Assembly: GCA_021018815.1 (NCBI GenBank)
Contig: JAITYX010000002.1
Span: 10,509,001-10,573,000, forward strand
Length of the DNA stretch: 64,000 nucleotides
Direction: 5' to 3'
Source: Talinum fruticosum
Lineage: Eukaryota > Streptophyta > Magnoliopsida > Caryophyllales > Talinaceae
Part shown: positions 37,026 to 48,454 of the stretch, in pieces
Layout: every line of letters begins with the position of its first letter
Position numbering within the stretch: the stretch's first letter is position 1
Position numbers and translations under genes: made by a program
Notes under the pieces: model-generated
Seen by the model: the letters and a program-made list of their open reading frames with translations, nothing else
Databases searched by the model: none
What the model was told of the DNA's origin: nothing

Positions 37026-40000
37026 TCATTGCCCTTCGGCAACCAATAGTTTCTTCAATTCTTTCTTGTTCACCTGAAAATGAAGTGGACAAATTCGTGC
37101 AAATTCTTAGACTTACACAAAGTTCAATTGGGAAGGACACGCGGGGGTGTTGGTCGGGGGTCATCAAATCCTTGGCATCATTTTACCTTCCCCATAGCAT
37201 TACGAGGTAGACTATCCCAAACGTACAACTTCGTTGGTAGCTGCAAAAGATAAACACCGCAAAGTAAAATTACAATATAGATAGCAAGCACTGATGGATT
37301 GAAGTATTCCTTAATCTGATTTTATAGAACGAAATGGCACTATTTTCAGTTAAATCAATTAATTATTCAAGTAAAATGCCTCACCAAACTGAACTTCAAT
37401 TTCCTTTGCTATGGAGTAGTGGCCAATGAGTGTTCCCTAAATTTATGCTATAACAGAGACCAACTCTTTATATAATTCAAGGGTAAGATAGGATAAATAG
37501 AACCCTCCTCCCCTTCACCCATGCCCTTGGCTAGGTGGGATTCTAAAGCATTGGTTTGGTTTTGGATCAGTTATTTCAGGAATACACAAAATGAATAACT
37601 TAAACAGACCAGTAAGAATGAACTTCCGAGAAGCAAATACTTGGAACCAAAAGTACTTTGAGGTAAAGTCAAATGCTTGCTGTCTTTTTCATGCCTCTCA
37701 TAGGAGCTTTGAGCACCTGAATTTTGTGTTTTTAGCATCATATACAAGCAGGGTGAGCATTAAAACTGCTTGGAAAACAAAGCATGATACGGTTTTCCCC
37801 CTTGACATATTCACATCAGAAAATAAAGTTCCTTGAACATAGTCACGTTAGGAAAAACAAAGTTAACATTAACCATAGTAGAATGTAGATTTGGCTGTAA
37901 GAAATTCATTCGATTAACATGATTTTTTAGCCTTGACAAGAATCATTTGTTGATTATTGGTTAGGTTCATGGAATTAGGATGTGCATGAGTAAGCAAAGC
38001 CAACTCAGTTACATCAAAATGGAAAAAGGGGAGAAAGATGATGACCAAAATGAACAAAGAAGGCCTCGAATCAACGATTAACGTCTAATCATGTAAACGA
38101 GATGAGAGAAAGGTAATAAATGATGAAAAAAGTAGGTTCGATTTTCAAGAGGAAGTTTCGATAAAGACATCATAAGTTTTGAATACCTTGTAAGGAGCAA
38201 GTTTCTCTTTTGCCCATGTCCGGAGTTTCTCTAGAGTGATAACAGGTTCCATCTCTTCTTGTTTTTTCCTCTTGACCTCCTCCTGTGGCACAATTATCGC
38301 GCAAACAGCTTCTCCATACGTTTTGTCCGGCAAGCCTAATACACAGCACTCTGACACAACAGGGTGCTACACAGAGGGGTCAATCAGTAGTAAAACTCTA
38401 AAAGATAAATTGCTATTATGTTTGCCTGCTATATCAAAGCCTCCTAAGAACCGGAAAGAATATTTTATATCAGATGAATTTTTAAGTAGAAATAATTCCA
38501 AGGGAATTAGAAACTCATCATAACTGATGAATTTTTATATCTGATCTGAACTATTTTTGCTTTCTTCCCTAGGATTCAAACATAGAAAAATGAAGATTAA
38601 ATGGAACTCACCTCTAGAAGAACTGCTTCAATTTCTAATGCTGATAACTTGTACCCACCAACCTTCATAATGTCAGCATTTGTTCCTGATAGTTTTAACA
38701 AAGATAATAGCCAACAGTTATCAACTTACACAGTGGTGTTAATAGAAATTACTATCCTCATGAGATCCTTTGATGTATGAAACCCCTGATGTAGAAGCAT
38801 GCAGTTCTAATCTACATACTGCTTTAACAAAGGGATATATATGTCCGCAAGTCTAAGTGCTTACTTCCCAGTATTATGTAGTAACCATCCTCGTCTACTG
38901 TAACAGCATCGCCTGTCTTGAAGAACCCATCATCAGTGAATGATGCTTTTGTCACCTAGGAGAAAAACAGCCCACATATAAGATTAAAAATAATTACCCC
39001 TTTTGTTTAATATTAGACCTATTTAATCCTTAATCCAATAGCATGAGAGGATTTCAAACAACTGCACCGAAAGACTTCCATTGGAATCTGTGAACAGCCT
39101 AAACATCAAAAGCATCGGACTTCCAAGTCTTTTAATGGTATCTATCATGTATGGATGTTGAATCAACTTGGAAATCACACTTACTGTGACTATTTATACT
39201 TCTTGTCTTATTAACGATTCAGAATCATGAGAATAGTTGATGATATCAGCCCCCAAACTCCCCACCCCGGGGTGGGATCCCAAAACGAAAAGTAAAAGAA
39301 GGCATTCTCCTACTGTAGTAGATTTGCCATCCGTCATTAAGATGCTTTCTTAATAAAAAAAATGGTAATTTTCGACTGTAAACTTTCCACTTATTTAGGC
39401 CTTTGTCCATTTTCTTCCATGATGCACATCTCACTTCGCTTCACTTCTCTATGCAGGTAATTATACAGTTTCCTGCTCCCCTTGCTGTTTAGTATTTACT
39501 GACAATGCATCTCATTTAGTTTTCGACAGAATCCCTTCAAAAAGCATGCATTTTTATGATTCCATTTAAAACTGAAACAACCACCACAACTTTCCTTCGG
39601 CAAAAATTTAGAACCTTACCCATAGTGTAAGATGTAATATATGCATTTTTCATCTTGCCAAGCACCAATAGGAATGAAACACGCATGATAGCAGAAACTT
39701 GAAAAATCAAATAATAACATGAAGTAGAAAGTGAGCGGAGGTCTTTTCCAAGTACGGTCTAACAGAAATATCATCCTCGCAATTTCAAGGGGAAAAGTTA
39801 CATATTTTCCTGCGCTCTACCCTACCCTTAGTGGGAGACTCACGAGGTACATCGATAATTACATAAGTAAAACATAAAATACGTCAAAAGTCTACATAAA
39901 TTAGTAATCAGCATCCTCATGTCATTAGATGGTATAGAAATCTAAAATAAGACATTTTTGCCAAAAGGACATCAGAACCATGTTAATAATAATACTTGCC

Positions 40001-43000
40001 TCAGGCAATCTCCAGTATTCTCTAAACAATGAAGGACTTCTGACACCAAGCTCTCCAACACCTGTTGTCTCATTTCCACTACCATCCTCTGCAAGAATCT
40101 TCACCTGTAAGTTTATTTAAATGCTTCTCAGAGACCATATTGTTAAGCAAAGGTACTCACACATTTTCTACTCCATGAATTACCAATGCATGAAGTTTCC
40201 ATTTAGAAGAATGTGGAGATAGTCAAGATCCACTTATAACAATATCAAAATGGACTGCAAGAGAACAACACAGCTCCAAATAAATTAATGACAGAAGGAT
40301 TCTGCTAACCTCTACACCAGGTAATGGTTTGCCAACTGTGCCTCCTTTCCTCAAACCTCGTAATGGATTAGAAAGTGCCATGACAAACTTCATGGAAACA
40401 ACAATTGTCAGATATTAGTAGGATTCTACCTGATGCTCTCACTCCAGCTCGTAAGTAGCACACCATGGTGCAAAGTGCAAAGTGAAATCTTTGCAAGGTG
40501 CTGCAATTGCTTACCTCAGTCATGCCATAGCGTTCCAAAAGGCGATGATCAGTCATAGCTTCCCATTGCTGCATAACAGGATAAGGAAGGGCAGAGGAAC
40601 CACACATCTGAGAAATACAATGAGCATTATTCTTCTGTGCATCTTCTTATTATTGGCATAGGCTACCATTTTATGCAATTCAGAAATGCGGTCAAGAAAG
40701 ATGACAGCTTTCATGGCCGAGGCAAGCTTACTGATTCTAGAAAGACTAATCTGTACAAATTTAACCATTGATACAGAGGATGATCCAATTACCATGAGGC
40801 GTAGCTTGCTTGCGGCCAAGGCTGAATTTGCCTGCACATCAGGCTCCATTGCCTCATAACCTTGTATTAATCTAGTATACATTGTTGGAACCTATACATG
40901 GATAACATAGGCATTAAAGCATGGATCGTTTTGGGACACATTATAAAATACCTATAAGGAGCGTCTAAAATCAGTCCATATGTAAGAACAAGATCCCCTC
41001 TGCCAGCACACTAATAAGGTACTTGGAAGACGAATCATGATGTCATGAAACAAAAAGATAAACCTGCTACTGTTGCTTACCAAAATGAAACACCATTGAC
41101 CTTGAGGAGAATCACATCATCAAAATATTTCTTAATTAATGAATACAAATGGCTAGCCAACAATGAAGAACTGTTGCAATACCTTCATATGTTACCAAAA
41201 GTGACATAAACCAATTGTGGGTAATGTTACAAGAATCACAACACAGAATTTGCCAAACTGTGCACTTCTTCAATAAATTCGTAAGTCAAAATGACTTTCA
41301 CGAAGTTAATTACAAAAAAGAAATTTCAAAAAGAACTCACTCCAGTGAATACAGTCACTGCGCTATCAGACTTTGCTCCATCCTTTGGATATGATTCTCG
41401 CCATCTCTGCCAGATGCCACTGACACTAAATTTTGGCATAAACTCAACCTTCAAGATTTGAATGATGATCCAGATCGGAAAATGTCAATTTGTGCAAACA
41501 TTTGTTGTTCAGAACCTCCAAGAAAATGTGATAAAGCTTTTGAATGTCAATATAATGGGTAGGGAAACTTACAGTGGCGCCCGCATAAAGAGGAGAAAAT
41601 AGAGCATTGAAAAAACCATGCACATGTGAGGTAAGATTTAAGGATTTAACAAGGAAGAAAACTGAGCCATAAATGAGCAGAAAGAGAACACTAGAGTTAA
41701 GATAGCAAACAAATAATTAAACTTATAGTTGATGGATATGGTGTAATGGCAGACAATGTAAAAACTGATCACTGGCAGAGTACTCCCAAGCTTCTTTCAA
41801 CATTTGGACCTGAAAAACAAGAAGGGAAGTGAGACTTGGAACATCATAGAGAAACTATATGTAAGAGAGCCATATAAGACATCATAGTTGGGCATAGCCA
41901 CCGCTCTAAATCATCTTTATCTACATCACTGCTAAGTCTAATATGGTGTTTGGTTGGAGATAATATACTAAAATGTTATGCAACCAACCTTTTAATACAA
42001 TCAGCCTTGTAATGCAACCATGATCACATAGTTTGTCGCAATAATGATTACTAGATAATTTTTTTATTACAATACTCTCATGCAACCAAACATTAGTTTA
42101 AAAAAGCTAAAGGCGCACAAAAGTGCAAAGGGTCCTAGGGCCCAGGGCACGGGCTTCGAGGCGAAGGCACGAGCTTTTTGGAATGAGACGCACTTACTAA
42201 AAGATGCTTGAAAATCATTACCAAGCAGTATTTTTGGTTGAATATGCTAGATGATGACATCAAATACGTAATTAGATATCATTGTAATTACGAAAAATAC
42301 TATAAAGAGTCTTAGATTGTGATAACACAATGAATTCGCTACGATTTTCACCAAAAAGCAAGAAGAAAAAAGAAAAAAATGGCACAAATTGAAAAAAGGG
42401 AAACTAACCCACTTACTCAAATTATAAAAAAAGATAAAGACAAAAGAAAGAGGAAGGGGGAGGGAGAGACGGTAAAATTGCAGAAAAAACAGAAAAAAGC
42501 CCTCTGAGGCGCACGAGGCGCAACTGTGCATTGGCTGAGGCGCAAACTGAGGTGCAAGGGGGTGGGCTTCAGGCTTTTGTGAGCTTAGGCGCGCCCGGGC
42601 GCGCTTTTTAAACTAATGACAATGGAAATGCAATTAAAAATTTGTTTGCATTACGAGGTTGATTACATCCAAAGGTTATAGAAATGCATATGGCCTGAAC
42701 CCCATGGATGAGGATTAAGATGGTATTTGGATGAATACCTGCGCCAACACACTCCGGTGAGTGTGAACGACCCCTTTAGGCTTACCAGTCGTTCCACTAG
42801 TGTAAAGGATTAATGCTGCATTCTCCCCTGCAATTAAGATATCAATGACTAAGTTAATAGCAATTGAGTGTGGTGGAACAGATCAGTACATTACCCAAAA
42901 AAGAAGAAGAATACCTTCTACATTGACCGGAATTTCTGATGCCTTTTGCGTGCTGTCATCTAGTCCTCCAGCTTCTGAAAGATGGTCATCAGTAGCAGTG

Positions 43001-43925
43001 GGAACAGAAGGAATAAGAGAAAACTGAGCAGCGCTTTTAGAAGCAACAGTTTGCATAAGCTCCTGATGATCTTCTGTACTCAATACAATGGATACATCCT
43101 GACCCGTATGACTAACATCATCAGTAACTTAGCAGTTGGAATGTATGATACCAACATATTAATTAAACAGAATAACTATTGAAAAAGGTCTTCCGAGAAT
43201 TAGATTGGTATAGCTAAGAACAGACATTTTTATGCATTAGTGAAACAATAAAAACCATGGGTCCAATGTCAATTATAAGAGAGTGCCTTTTGTTTGCTAG
43301 GCAATTCAGGAGAGGGAACCCCAGTGCCAGACCTTGAAGTCCAATATATTTGAAGTGATTCTTACAAGTAACAAATTAGAATTAAAGTAGAAATGTGCCA
43401 AGCCCTGCAGATATTAGTACTCTTCGGCAATTTAAATGCATGTTTCAGGGTCTTACTGAATCACTCATCACATGCAGGAGCTCTGCCTCTGGGTAACTAA
43501 GTGCAAGAGGAACAGCAACTTTTCCACTCAACCAGGTCCCAAGTACACTGGCAACGAACTCAGCCGATGGTTTAGCAACAATTCCCACTCGAGTTCCATC
43601 ACGAGATCCAATGGCTTCGGTGCCATTAAGAGCCTGAATAGGTTTAGCACATTCAGAAATTAAAATAATTTGATTCTCTTAGCGATAGTAGAATTAAAAA
43701 CAGAATTAGTTAATTCATAAATGAAAACCAATCAACATAAAGTGCTAATTTCAACTCAAAGCATGTTGAACTTACACTTCTTGAGTCATTTGCACACAAA
43801 AGATTAGATATCCTTTGTGCAGATAAGACAAGTTGACTATAGCTGTAATTCTTTTTATCAGCTCTTATAGCTATACTATTACTTGCTGCAGAACTCTGCC
43901 TTGCAATAGCTTTGACCACCTCCAT
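37026..43925 (-). CDS. AAE13: Malonyl-CoA synthetase (acyl-activating enzyme 13)
   Basis: Sixteen coding exons give 550 residues. Exons, 5' to 3' on the minus strand, are 43776-43925, 43457-43633, 42915-43098, 42739-42827, 41740-41809, 41573-41625, 41341-41448, 40793-40891, 40515-40607, 40310-40387, 40000-40104, 38865-38955, 38612-38685, 38187-38366, 37187-37240 and 37026-37073. The enzyme joins malonate to CoA with ATP, clearing toxic malonate and feeding malonyl-CoA to mitochondrial fatty-acid synthesis. Hallmarks are the ATP-binding [11 protein letters not shown] (about 179-189), the adenylate motif YGMTE (337-341), [10 protein letters not shown], and the catalytic Lys in PRNAMGK (about 535). 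Phases agree at every junction. Fourteen introns between coding exons were checked as GT-AG or noted; one is AT-AC U12 type (41626-41739) and one GC-AG (38956-39999). The start ATG at 43925 matches the short, cytosolic form. Confidence 0.93.
38956..39999 (-). other. GC-AG intron of AAE13
   Basis: Exon 11 ends CCTGAG and the intron begins GCAAGT, the consensus form of a GC donor, and ends CTCCTAG. It joins RLPE to VTKASF in phase 0, as in the family. Using the nearby GT four bases on would shift the frame. Confidence 0.85.
41626..41739 (-). other. U12-type AT-AC intron of AAE13
   Basis: On the minus strand this 114-nt intron starts ATATCCATC (consensus ATATCCTTT) and ends in CCTCAC. A branch-site match, ATCCTTAAAT (consensus TTCCTTRAY), lies with its A about 12 nt before the acceptor, the optimal distance. 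Removing it restores the conserved [13 protein letters not shown] block by joining a split His codon. No GT donor works: the next one downstream follows an in-frame TAA. Confidence 0.85.
41940..42093. mobile_element. Small MITE with GTTTGGTTG ends
   Basis: The left end reads ATGGTGTTTGGTTGGAG. The reverse complement of the right end reads TAATGTTTGGTTGCATGAG. The element is about 150 bp and AT-rich with no ORF. The exact ends and target duplication are unclear. Confidence 0.45.
42089..42609. mobile_element. GGCGC-rich MITE with CATTAGTTTAAAAA(A)GC inverted ends
   Basis: CATTAGTTTAAAAAAGC opens the element and GCTTTTTAAACTAATG closes it, nearly perfect inverted repeats. Both arms are rich in GGCGCA and GCGCGCC, which pair with each other, while the 300-bp centre is AT-rich. 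It resembles widespread non-autonomous plant repeats. No coding capacity. Confidence 0.55.
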
Positions 43926-45110
43926 AAGCAAAGCTGAACTTGATGCTGTAGTAGAGAAGTAATGAAAAACAGCATGAAGTAATAAACTTATGCAGTATTG
44001 GAATCTTGAAACTCAAACAAACCCTCAAGAAGAGCTATCTCCACATGACGAGGTGAAACAGATTAATGGTCACAAATGAATCGGCTTTCATTGTGTCCAT
44101 AGTGGAACAAAGACAACAGGAATAAGTTCCTATGTCATTGTCATTCTTATGTCAATTGCATTTGAGATTCTGTACCTTAATCTATGTTTCAATATTCTGA
44201 AGATTTTGGTTGGGTCACTTGGTCATGGCCTCTAAGCTTATAGGGATAAGGCCACATACATTTAGATCTCATTGTACTCATTTAAATTATTGTAATCATC
44301 ATTAAAACTAGCCATGCAATTGATTAACACATTCAGATTTCAGTTACTGTGATTACATATAGTAATGTAATGGTGTAATGTGACCTTCATTCCGTTATGT
44401 ACACCATCCCCCCGGGACCCTCCTGCCCAGCAGTTTTCTTTTGCATTCCGTCCCCACTTCTCTTAAATGCATTGCATCACAACTGTGTTATCATCCAATC
44501 AAACATTGCGTACATTGGGTAATGTCTGACAGTGAGCAACTTCTATTTTTAAGCTGATTAAGATTAAAAATGGATTAGTGACAACAATGCCAATCACAAA
44601 GCAACACCAGCTCAAAGGGAATGTAATTCAGCAATGGCTCCATAAGAGGAACCAAAAAATACGGAAAACAAACAAATTAGTTAGAGAAAAGATCAGTCCG
44701 TCCAAGTGATACACACAAAATTTGGCGACAACACTCAAAATTTAACCAACCAAAAAAGAAAGAAACCCCTCCCCCGAGTGGGTGGGGGTGATCATAACTT
44801 AATTCCAGCAAGAATTTATTCACAATTATCCCAGAAAAAAACTACGGGAGCCCAGTTCCCCGCAAATTCTCTGAATGCCCACATCAAAATTACGGTCAAT
44901 TTCCGCAAAAGCAGACACCGAACAAGGCAGAGAAAAAAATGAAAGCAATTCGTCGAACACCTTATGCGCAGAAATATAAACATTCAAAAAGGAAGCAAAA
45001 TTGGAGACGGGAGAGCTTACTTGAGTAAAGATGAGAGGAAGAGAGGCAAAGGTAGAAGCTGGTTTGACGAGAGAGAGAGAGATGGCATGGGCGAGTTTTA
45101 AATGCATTGA
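43926..45110 (-). other. AAE13 5' UTR region with leader intron
   Basis: A likely 5' exon ends at TTTACTCAA|GTAAGC (donor near 45018). An acceptor CTACTACAG lies just before 43946, which leaves 20 nt of leader before the ATG at 43925. The 5' exon carries its own ATG at 45107 in a 30-residue Ser/Leu-rich stretch that joins out of frame with the main ORF through that acceptor. Confidence 0.45.
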
Positions 45111-45628
45111 ATTGGGTGAGGACCTTAAATGGGATCATTTAGATGGAGGTATTGAGAGAGAGAGAGAGAGTAGCCCACCAAACCAAGCAGCTGTAGCTGA
45201 GTCAGAAGTCAAAATCAAAATTAATTTGGTAGCCTCAGATCACCTCCCCGCCTCTCATGTACAGTTACAGTTACAGTTGGTCTTCAATGCGCACGCAATT
45301 ACAGTTGCTGTGTTTTCTTTCCCAATTTCTTCGGTTACTCTTCATTTTCCCAAAGATTTACTACTACTTAAAACGAAATTTTACTTCTACTTAAAACGAA
45401 ATTTTACTTCTCTTTTTTTCTTTTTCTTTTTTTTGCCTCATCAACACCTTTTACAAACCCAAGGTTTTTTGGAGTGACTGGGCCAATTGGCCCGAGGAAA
45501 TTTTTGTGGAAGTGTAAAAATGTCTATTTCTTTTTCTATTATATAATAGATAGTATTTATTTTTTGTATAAATTGTCAGAGTGCAGTGGAAATTAGTGTA
45601 ATTAAAAATCATTCACAATATTTTTTTG
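45111..45628. other. AAE13 upstream flank
   Basis: Likely promoter DNA with a GA tract (45154-45170) and poly-T runs. The open + strand frame over this stretch is low-complexity and lacks family resemblance. Confidence 0.5.
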
Positions 45629-46566
45629 CAAAAACCTACGTTGAGAGTACCTCAAGTGTTTGTCAAATTATTTTTTAGACCCAAAGTTCTTAAAAATGAT
45701 TTTAAATCTCCCTAAATTATGTGTAAACTATATTGGTGGCCAAATTCAGCTCGAAGGGTGAACGGAAGTGTAAAATATCTATAATACCCCTCATTTATCT
45801 CTCTCTCTTTACTGGCTCTTTTTCTGTCTCTCCTTCTTCCTTCTCATCCCTCGCTCTTTCTCTCGTCTCTGTAATGGTTCCTCGTTCTCTGTTCATCTTC
45901 TCTACTTGTTCTTCTCCTCTCTCCCGTCCCCTGCTCTCTGTTCTCTCGCTCTTTGTCTTGTTCCCAGTCTCCCTCTTCACTCTTCTCTTCTGTCTCTCTC
46001 GCTCCCCATTCTCGGTCTTCCTCTCTCTATCGCTGCTTTCATCGCCCTCTCTCGTGTTTCTACCTCTTCGTTCCGCTTCTCTCCCCCTTTTAGTTGCTCT
46101 CGCTCACAACTAACGCTTCTCTTTGGTCGGAAATGCTCGCCGGAGCAAACCCAACCTCACGACTTGGTCGGACTTGAAAGGAGGAAAGAGGAATTTGCAG
46201 CGAGTTGATAGGTTGATTGAAGGGATATTTTGGTTTGGAATTGGATTTGCTTGGACTGGTAGAGATGGGAGGTATTATGGATTTCCGCCATTTTAGGTGC
46301 TCTCCAATGGTGGAGCTCTTTGAGGCCATTGCCATGGGAGATTGAGAAAGAGAGAGAGAGAAGAGAAAGACTTTGAGCAGGGAAGAAGATGAAGTTGAGG
46401 GTAAATTCGGGCTTCGACATCATCATTCGGTTTTCCGACGTTATTAGTCGGATTTGGGCCACCAATATAGTTTACACATAATTTAAGGGACTTAGAATCA
46501 TTTTTCGAACTTTGGGTCTAAAAATAGTTTGACAAGAACTCGATGTACCTCAGCAGTAGTATTTTG
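45629..46566. mobile_element. Mutator-like element (non-autonomous) with about 120-bp inverted repeats
   Basis: The 938-bp element has long terminal inverted repeats: 45629-45757 aligns with the reverse complement of about 46445-46566, including an exact shared GTGTAAACTATATTGGTGGC. It is flanked by TATTTTTTTG (45619-45628) and TATTTTTTG (46567-46575), a 9-10 bp duplication as expected for Mutator superfamily elements, with one T slipped. It has no transposase. The inside is a CT/GA-rich segment that looks like host 5' UTR plus start of a coding exon on the minus strand, so it may be a Pack-MULE. Confidence 0.65.
46180..46335 (-). pseudogene. Possible captured first exon inside the MULE
   Basis: On the minus strand a CT-rich leader (CTCTTCTCTCTCTCTCTCTT region, 46340-46365) precedes ATG at 46335 and a Ser/Pro/Lys-rich ORF starting MAMASKSSTIGEHLKW. 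This is the layout of a plant 5' UTR and N-terminal exon, and capture of such segments is typical of Pack-MULEs. I do not recognise the parent gene. Confidence 0.3.
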
Positions 46567-46575
46567 TATTTTTTG

Positions 46576-47342
46576 GGTCATGGAAAACTAAGTTCTTGTA
46601 ACCCAGTTTAGAAATTTCATAAGTAAAAATATTCGGGAAAGTTTGACGGTCATAAGAATGGTTAGGAGAGATGATTATGTTATGTTAGCGTCTCTAATAT
46701 TGGTTGTAGCTCTCTTCCACCAGTGCATATGTAAGACAACCTTAATTCTCTATGTTCAACGCTTTGGGCAAGCCAGAGCAAGACTTCTCTGTGGGTGGAT
46801 TATAGGTGACAAGATGATTTTTGTGAATCTAGATTTGTGACGAAATCAAAAGCAGAAATATTTATGAGATGAAAAGCTACTCTGGCAAATTCATGTCATC
46901 AGTCGCAGCTCACTTCCAGTGCCTTGGGTCTCTAGGCACCGCGAAAAGGCTAACAAAGGCCGAGGCTTTAGTTGAGCATTGTCAGTGATGAAACTAATGG
47001 TCACTAACCTAAGGTTTCAATAGGGAAGTGTACGAAGATATCCTATGATTCTCCGGAACCCAGGTGATCCATCCAAAATTCTGATCATGAAATGAAAACA
47101 GTAATTTGATCCATTTTTTCTTCTGAGATGGAAAGCAAAGAGAGGCAGAGAGATAAATTCAGATTCAGGCCATTATGCCATATTGTAGGATCACTTACAA
47201 GCAGTGATAATGGCAGTACAAGTCTATCCAAGTTCCCAAAAAAAAAAAAAAAAAAAAATTCTGAATAGTTCAGACGACAGATTGAGATCAATTATACTAA
47301 GTCACATTAACGTTGGCACAAAGACATTAGAACTTCATGACA
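46576..47342. other. Intergenic stretch with poly(A) run
   Basis: No conserved gene was seen. A poly(A) run lies at 47237-47258. The only conserved item nearby is the CcmH-like fragment that follows. Confidence 0.5.
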
Positions 47343-47504
47343 TCAAATAGATTCTAAGGGCATAAGATGAACCTTTCTATGGAGAATGCCAATGTCAGAT
47401 TGTAAATCTTCAATGGACTGACTTCCACATTCAGCGCATCGCCCATTGTCACTAATGTTTCCAAGCTTAAATGCTATCATTCTGCAGAGAACCAACCGAC
47501 CCAT
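47343..47504 (-). pseudogene. CcmH-like (cytochrome c maturation) gene fragment
   Basis: A 53-codon minus-strand ORF contains NISDNGRCAECGSQSIEDLQ, matching the redox-active RCxxC block of plant mitochondrial CcmH, which reduces the haem-binding cysteines of apocytochrome c. Homology covers only about residues 15-44. The block is bounded by a CTGCAG acceptor-like site (47490) and a weak GTTCAT donor-like site. The rest of CcmH (the downstream helices and membrane anchor) is not found in either flank, so this looks like one displaced exon rather than a working gene. An unrecognised exon pattern cannot be fully ruled out. Confidence 0.55.
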
Positions 47505-47669
47505 CAAGTTCCGAACTACGCCAGTCTAATCACCGAGAATTAAGCAACGATTCGTTCCAACAATATACAGACCACGAAAAGAGAAGGACAGCAAAATGGC
47601 GTTATGTAAAATATACAACATTCTAAGAGTTTTACATACTACAATATGGATAGATTATTGTCTTGAACT

Positions 47670-47674
47670 AAAAA
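47670..47674 (-). terminator. Pol III terminator of tRNA-Thr
   Basis: A run of five T on the minus strand lies six bases past the mature tRNA 3' end. Confidence 0.75.
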
Positions 47675-47680
47675 CACATT

Positions 47681-47754
47681 TGCTCTCGTTGAGAGTCGAA
47701 CTCAAGACCTCCCGCTTACTAAACGGGTGCTCTAACCAACTGAGCTACGAGAGC
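47681..47754 (-). tRNA. tRNA-Thr (anticodon AGU)
   Basis: Read on the minus strand, the sequence folds as a full cloverleaf. The acceptor stem GCTCTCG pairs with CGAGAGC, the D arm is GCTC/GAGC (A-box TAGCTCAGTTGG), the anticodon loop is TTAGTAA giving AGT, and the T arm is TTGAG-TTCGACT-CTCAA. The discriminator base is A, no intron is present, and CCA is not encoded. A CAA motif lies a few bases upstream and a T5 run (47670-47674 on the minus strand) supplies the Pol III terminator. It should be functional. Confidence 0.95.
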
Positions 47755-48400
47755 TATTGCTCTCACGTGCCCTTTTTTTAAAGTTTTTAAATTGTTAGGC
47801 CGAAGGACCATGTAAACATCATAAAATTCGGGTTTTTTAAAGTGAAAAATATAATATTCATTAATCAAAATTTATATAGCATCTACATTGAATATTATTT
47901 AACAAGAATAAATTTATTGTATAAAAAATAAATTTAAAATATCGAAATAAATATTGATATTCAAAAGTTAATGAAAAATATACCATCAATTGGCTCTAAT
48001 CTTATAACATATTTTTGGCCACTCATCGTATTTTTTAGCATGATTGTCGTCATCATTATTGTTGCCATCGTTGTTCTTATTCTTAAGGTATATATGTAAA
48101 CCAATTACAAGGATTTATGCAAGAAAAAAAAAGGGAGATGAAAATAAGAGCAATGTAAAGTGGGCGTTATTATAGGCTATGTTTGGTTGATAATCTTTGG
48201 GGGAGAAAAAGTTGTTTGAAAGGGTTTAATTATTTTGACCAAGTAAATGAGTGTTTGGTAAACAACTGTTTAGAACATGTGTTTGACCCCAAACAACTCT
48301 TTTTCAAACAGTTTTTCACATAAGCATATTAGGAAAAATTGTTTGTAAAAGTGATAAATTTGTCTAAAAATTTGGAGAAATTATACCATATGTCACAAAC

Positions 48401-48454
<54 letters not shown>

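Larger units (their letters stand above)
41810..42738 (-). other. AAE13 intron 4 containing two nested MITE-like insertions
   Basis: A 929-bp intron with GT-AG ends. Two elements abut: one at about 41940-42093 with inverted GTTTGGTTG-type ends, and one at about 42089-42609 with inverted CATTAGTTTAAAAAGC-type ends and GGCGC-rich inner arms. They account for over two thirds of the intron. Confidence 0.6.

Noticed and set aside
45031..45477. A 148-codon + strand ORF
   Set aside because: It is antisense to the AAE13 5' exon and includes GA and poly-T tracts; the composition is not protein-like.
45733..46113. A 126-codon + strand ORF
   Set aside because: It is a CT-rich low-complexity Ser/Leu frame inside the MULE, with no conserved domain.
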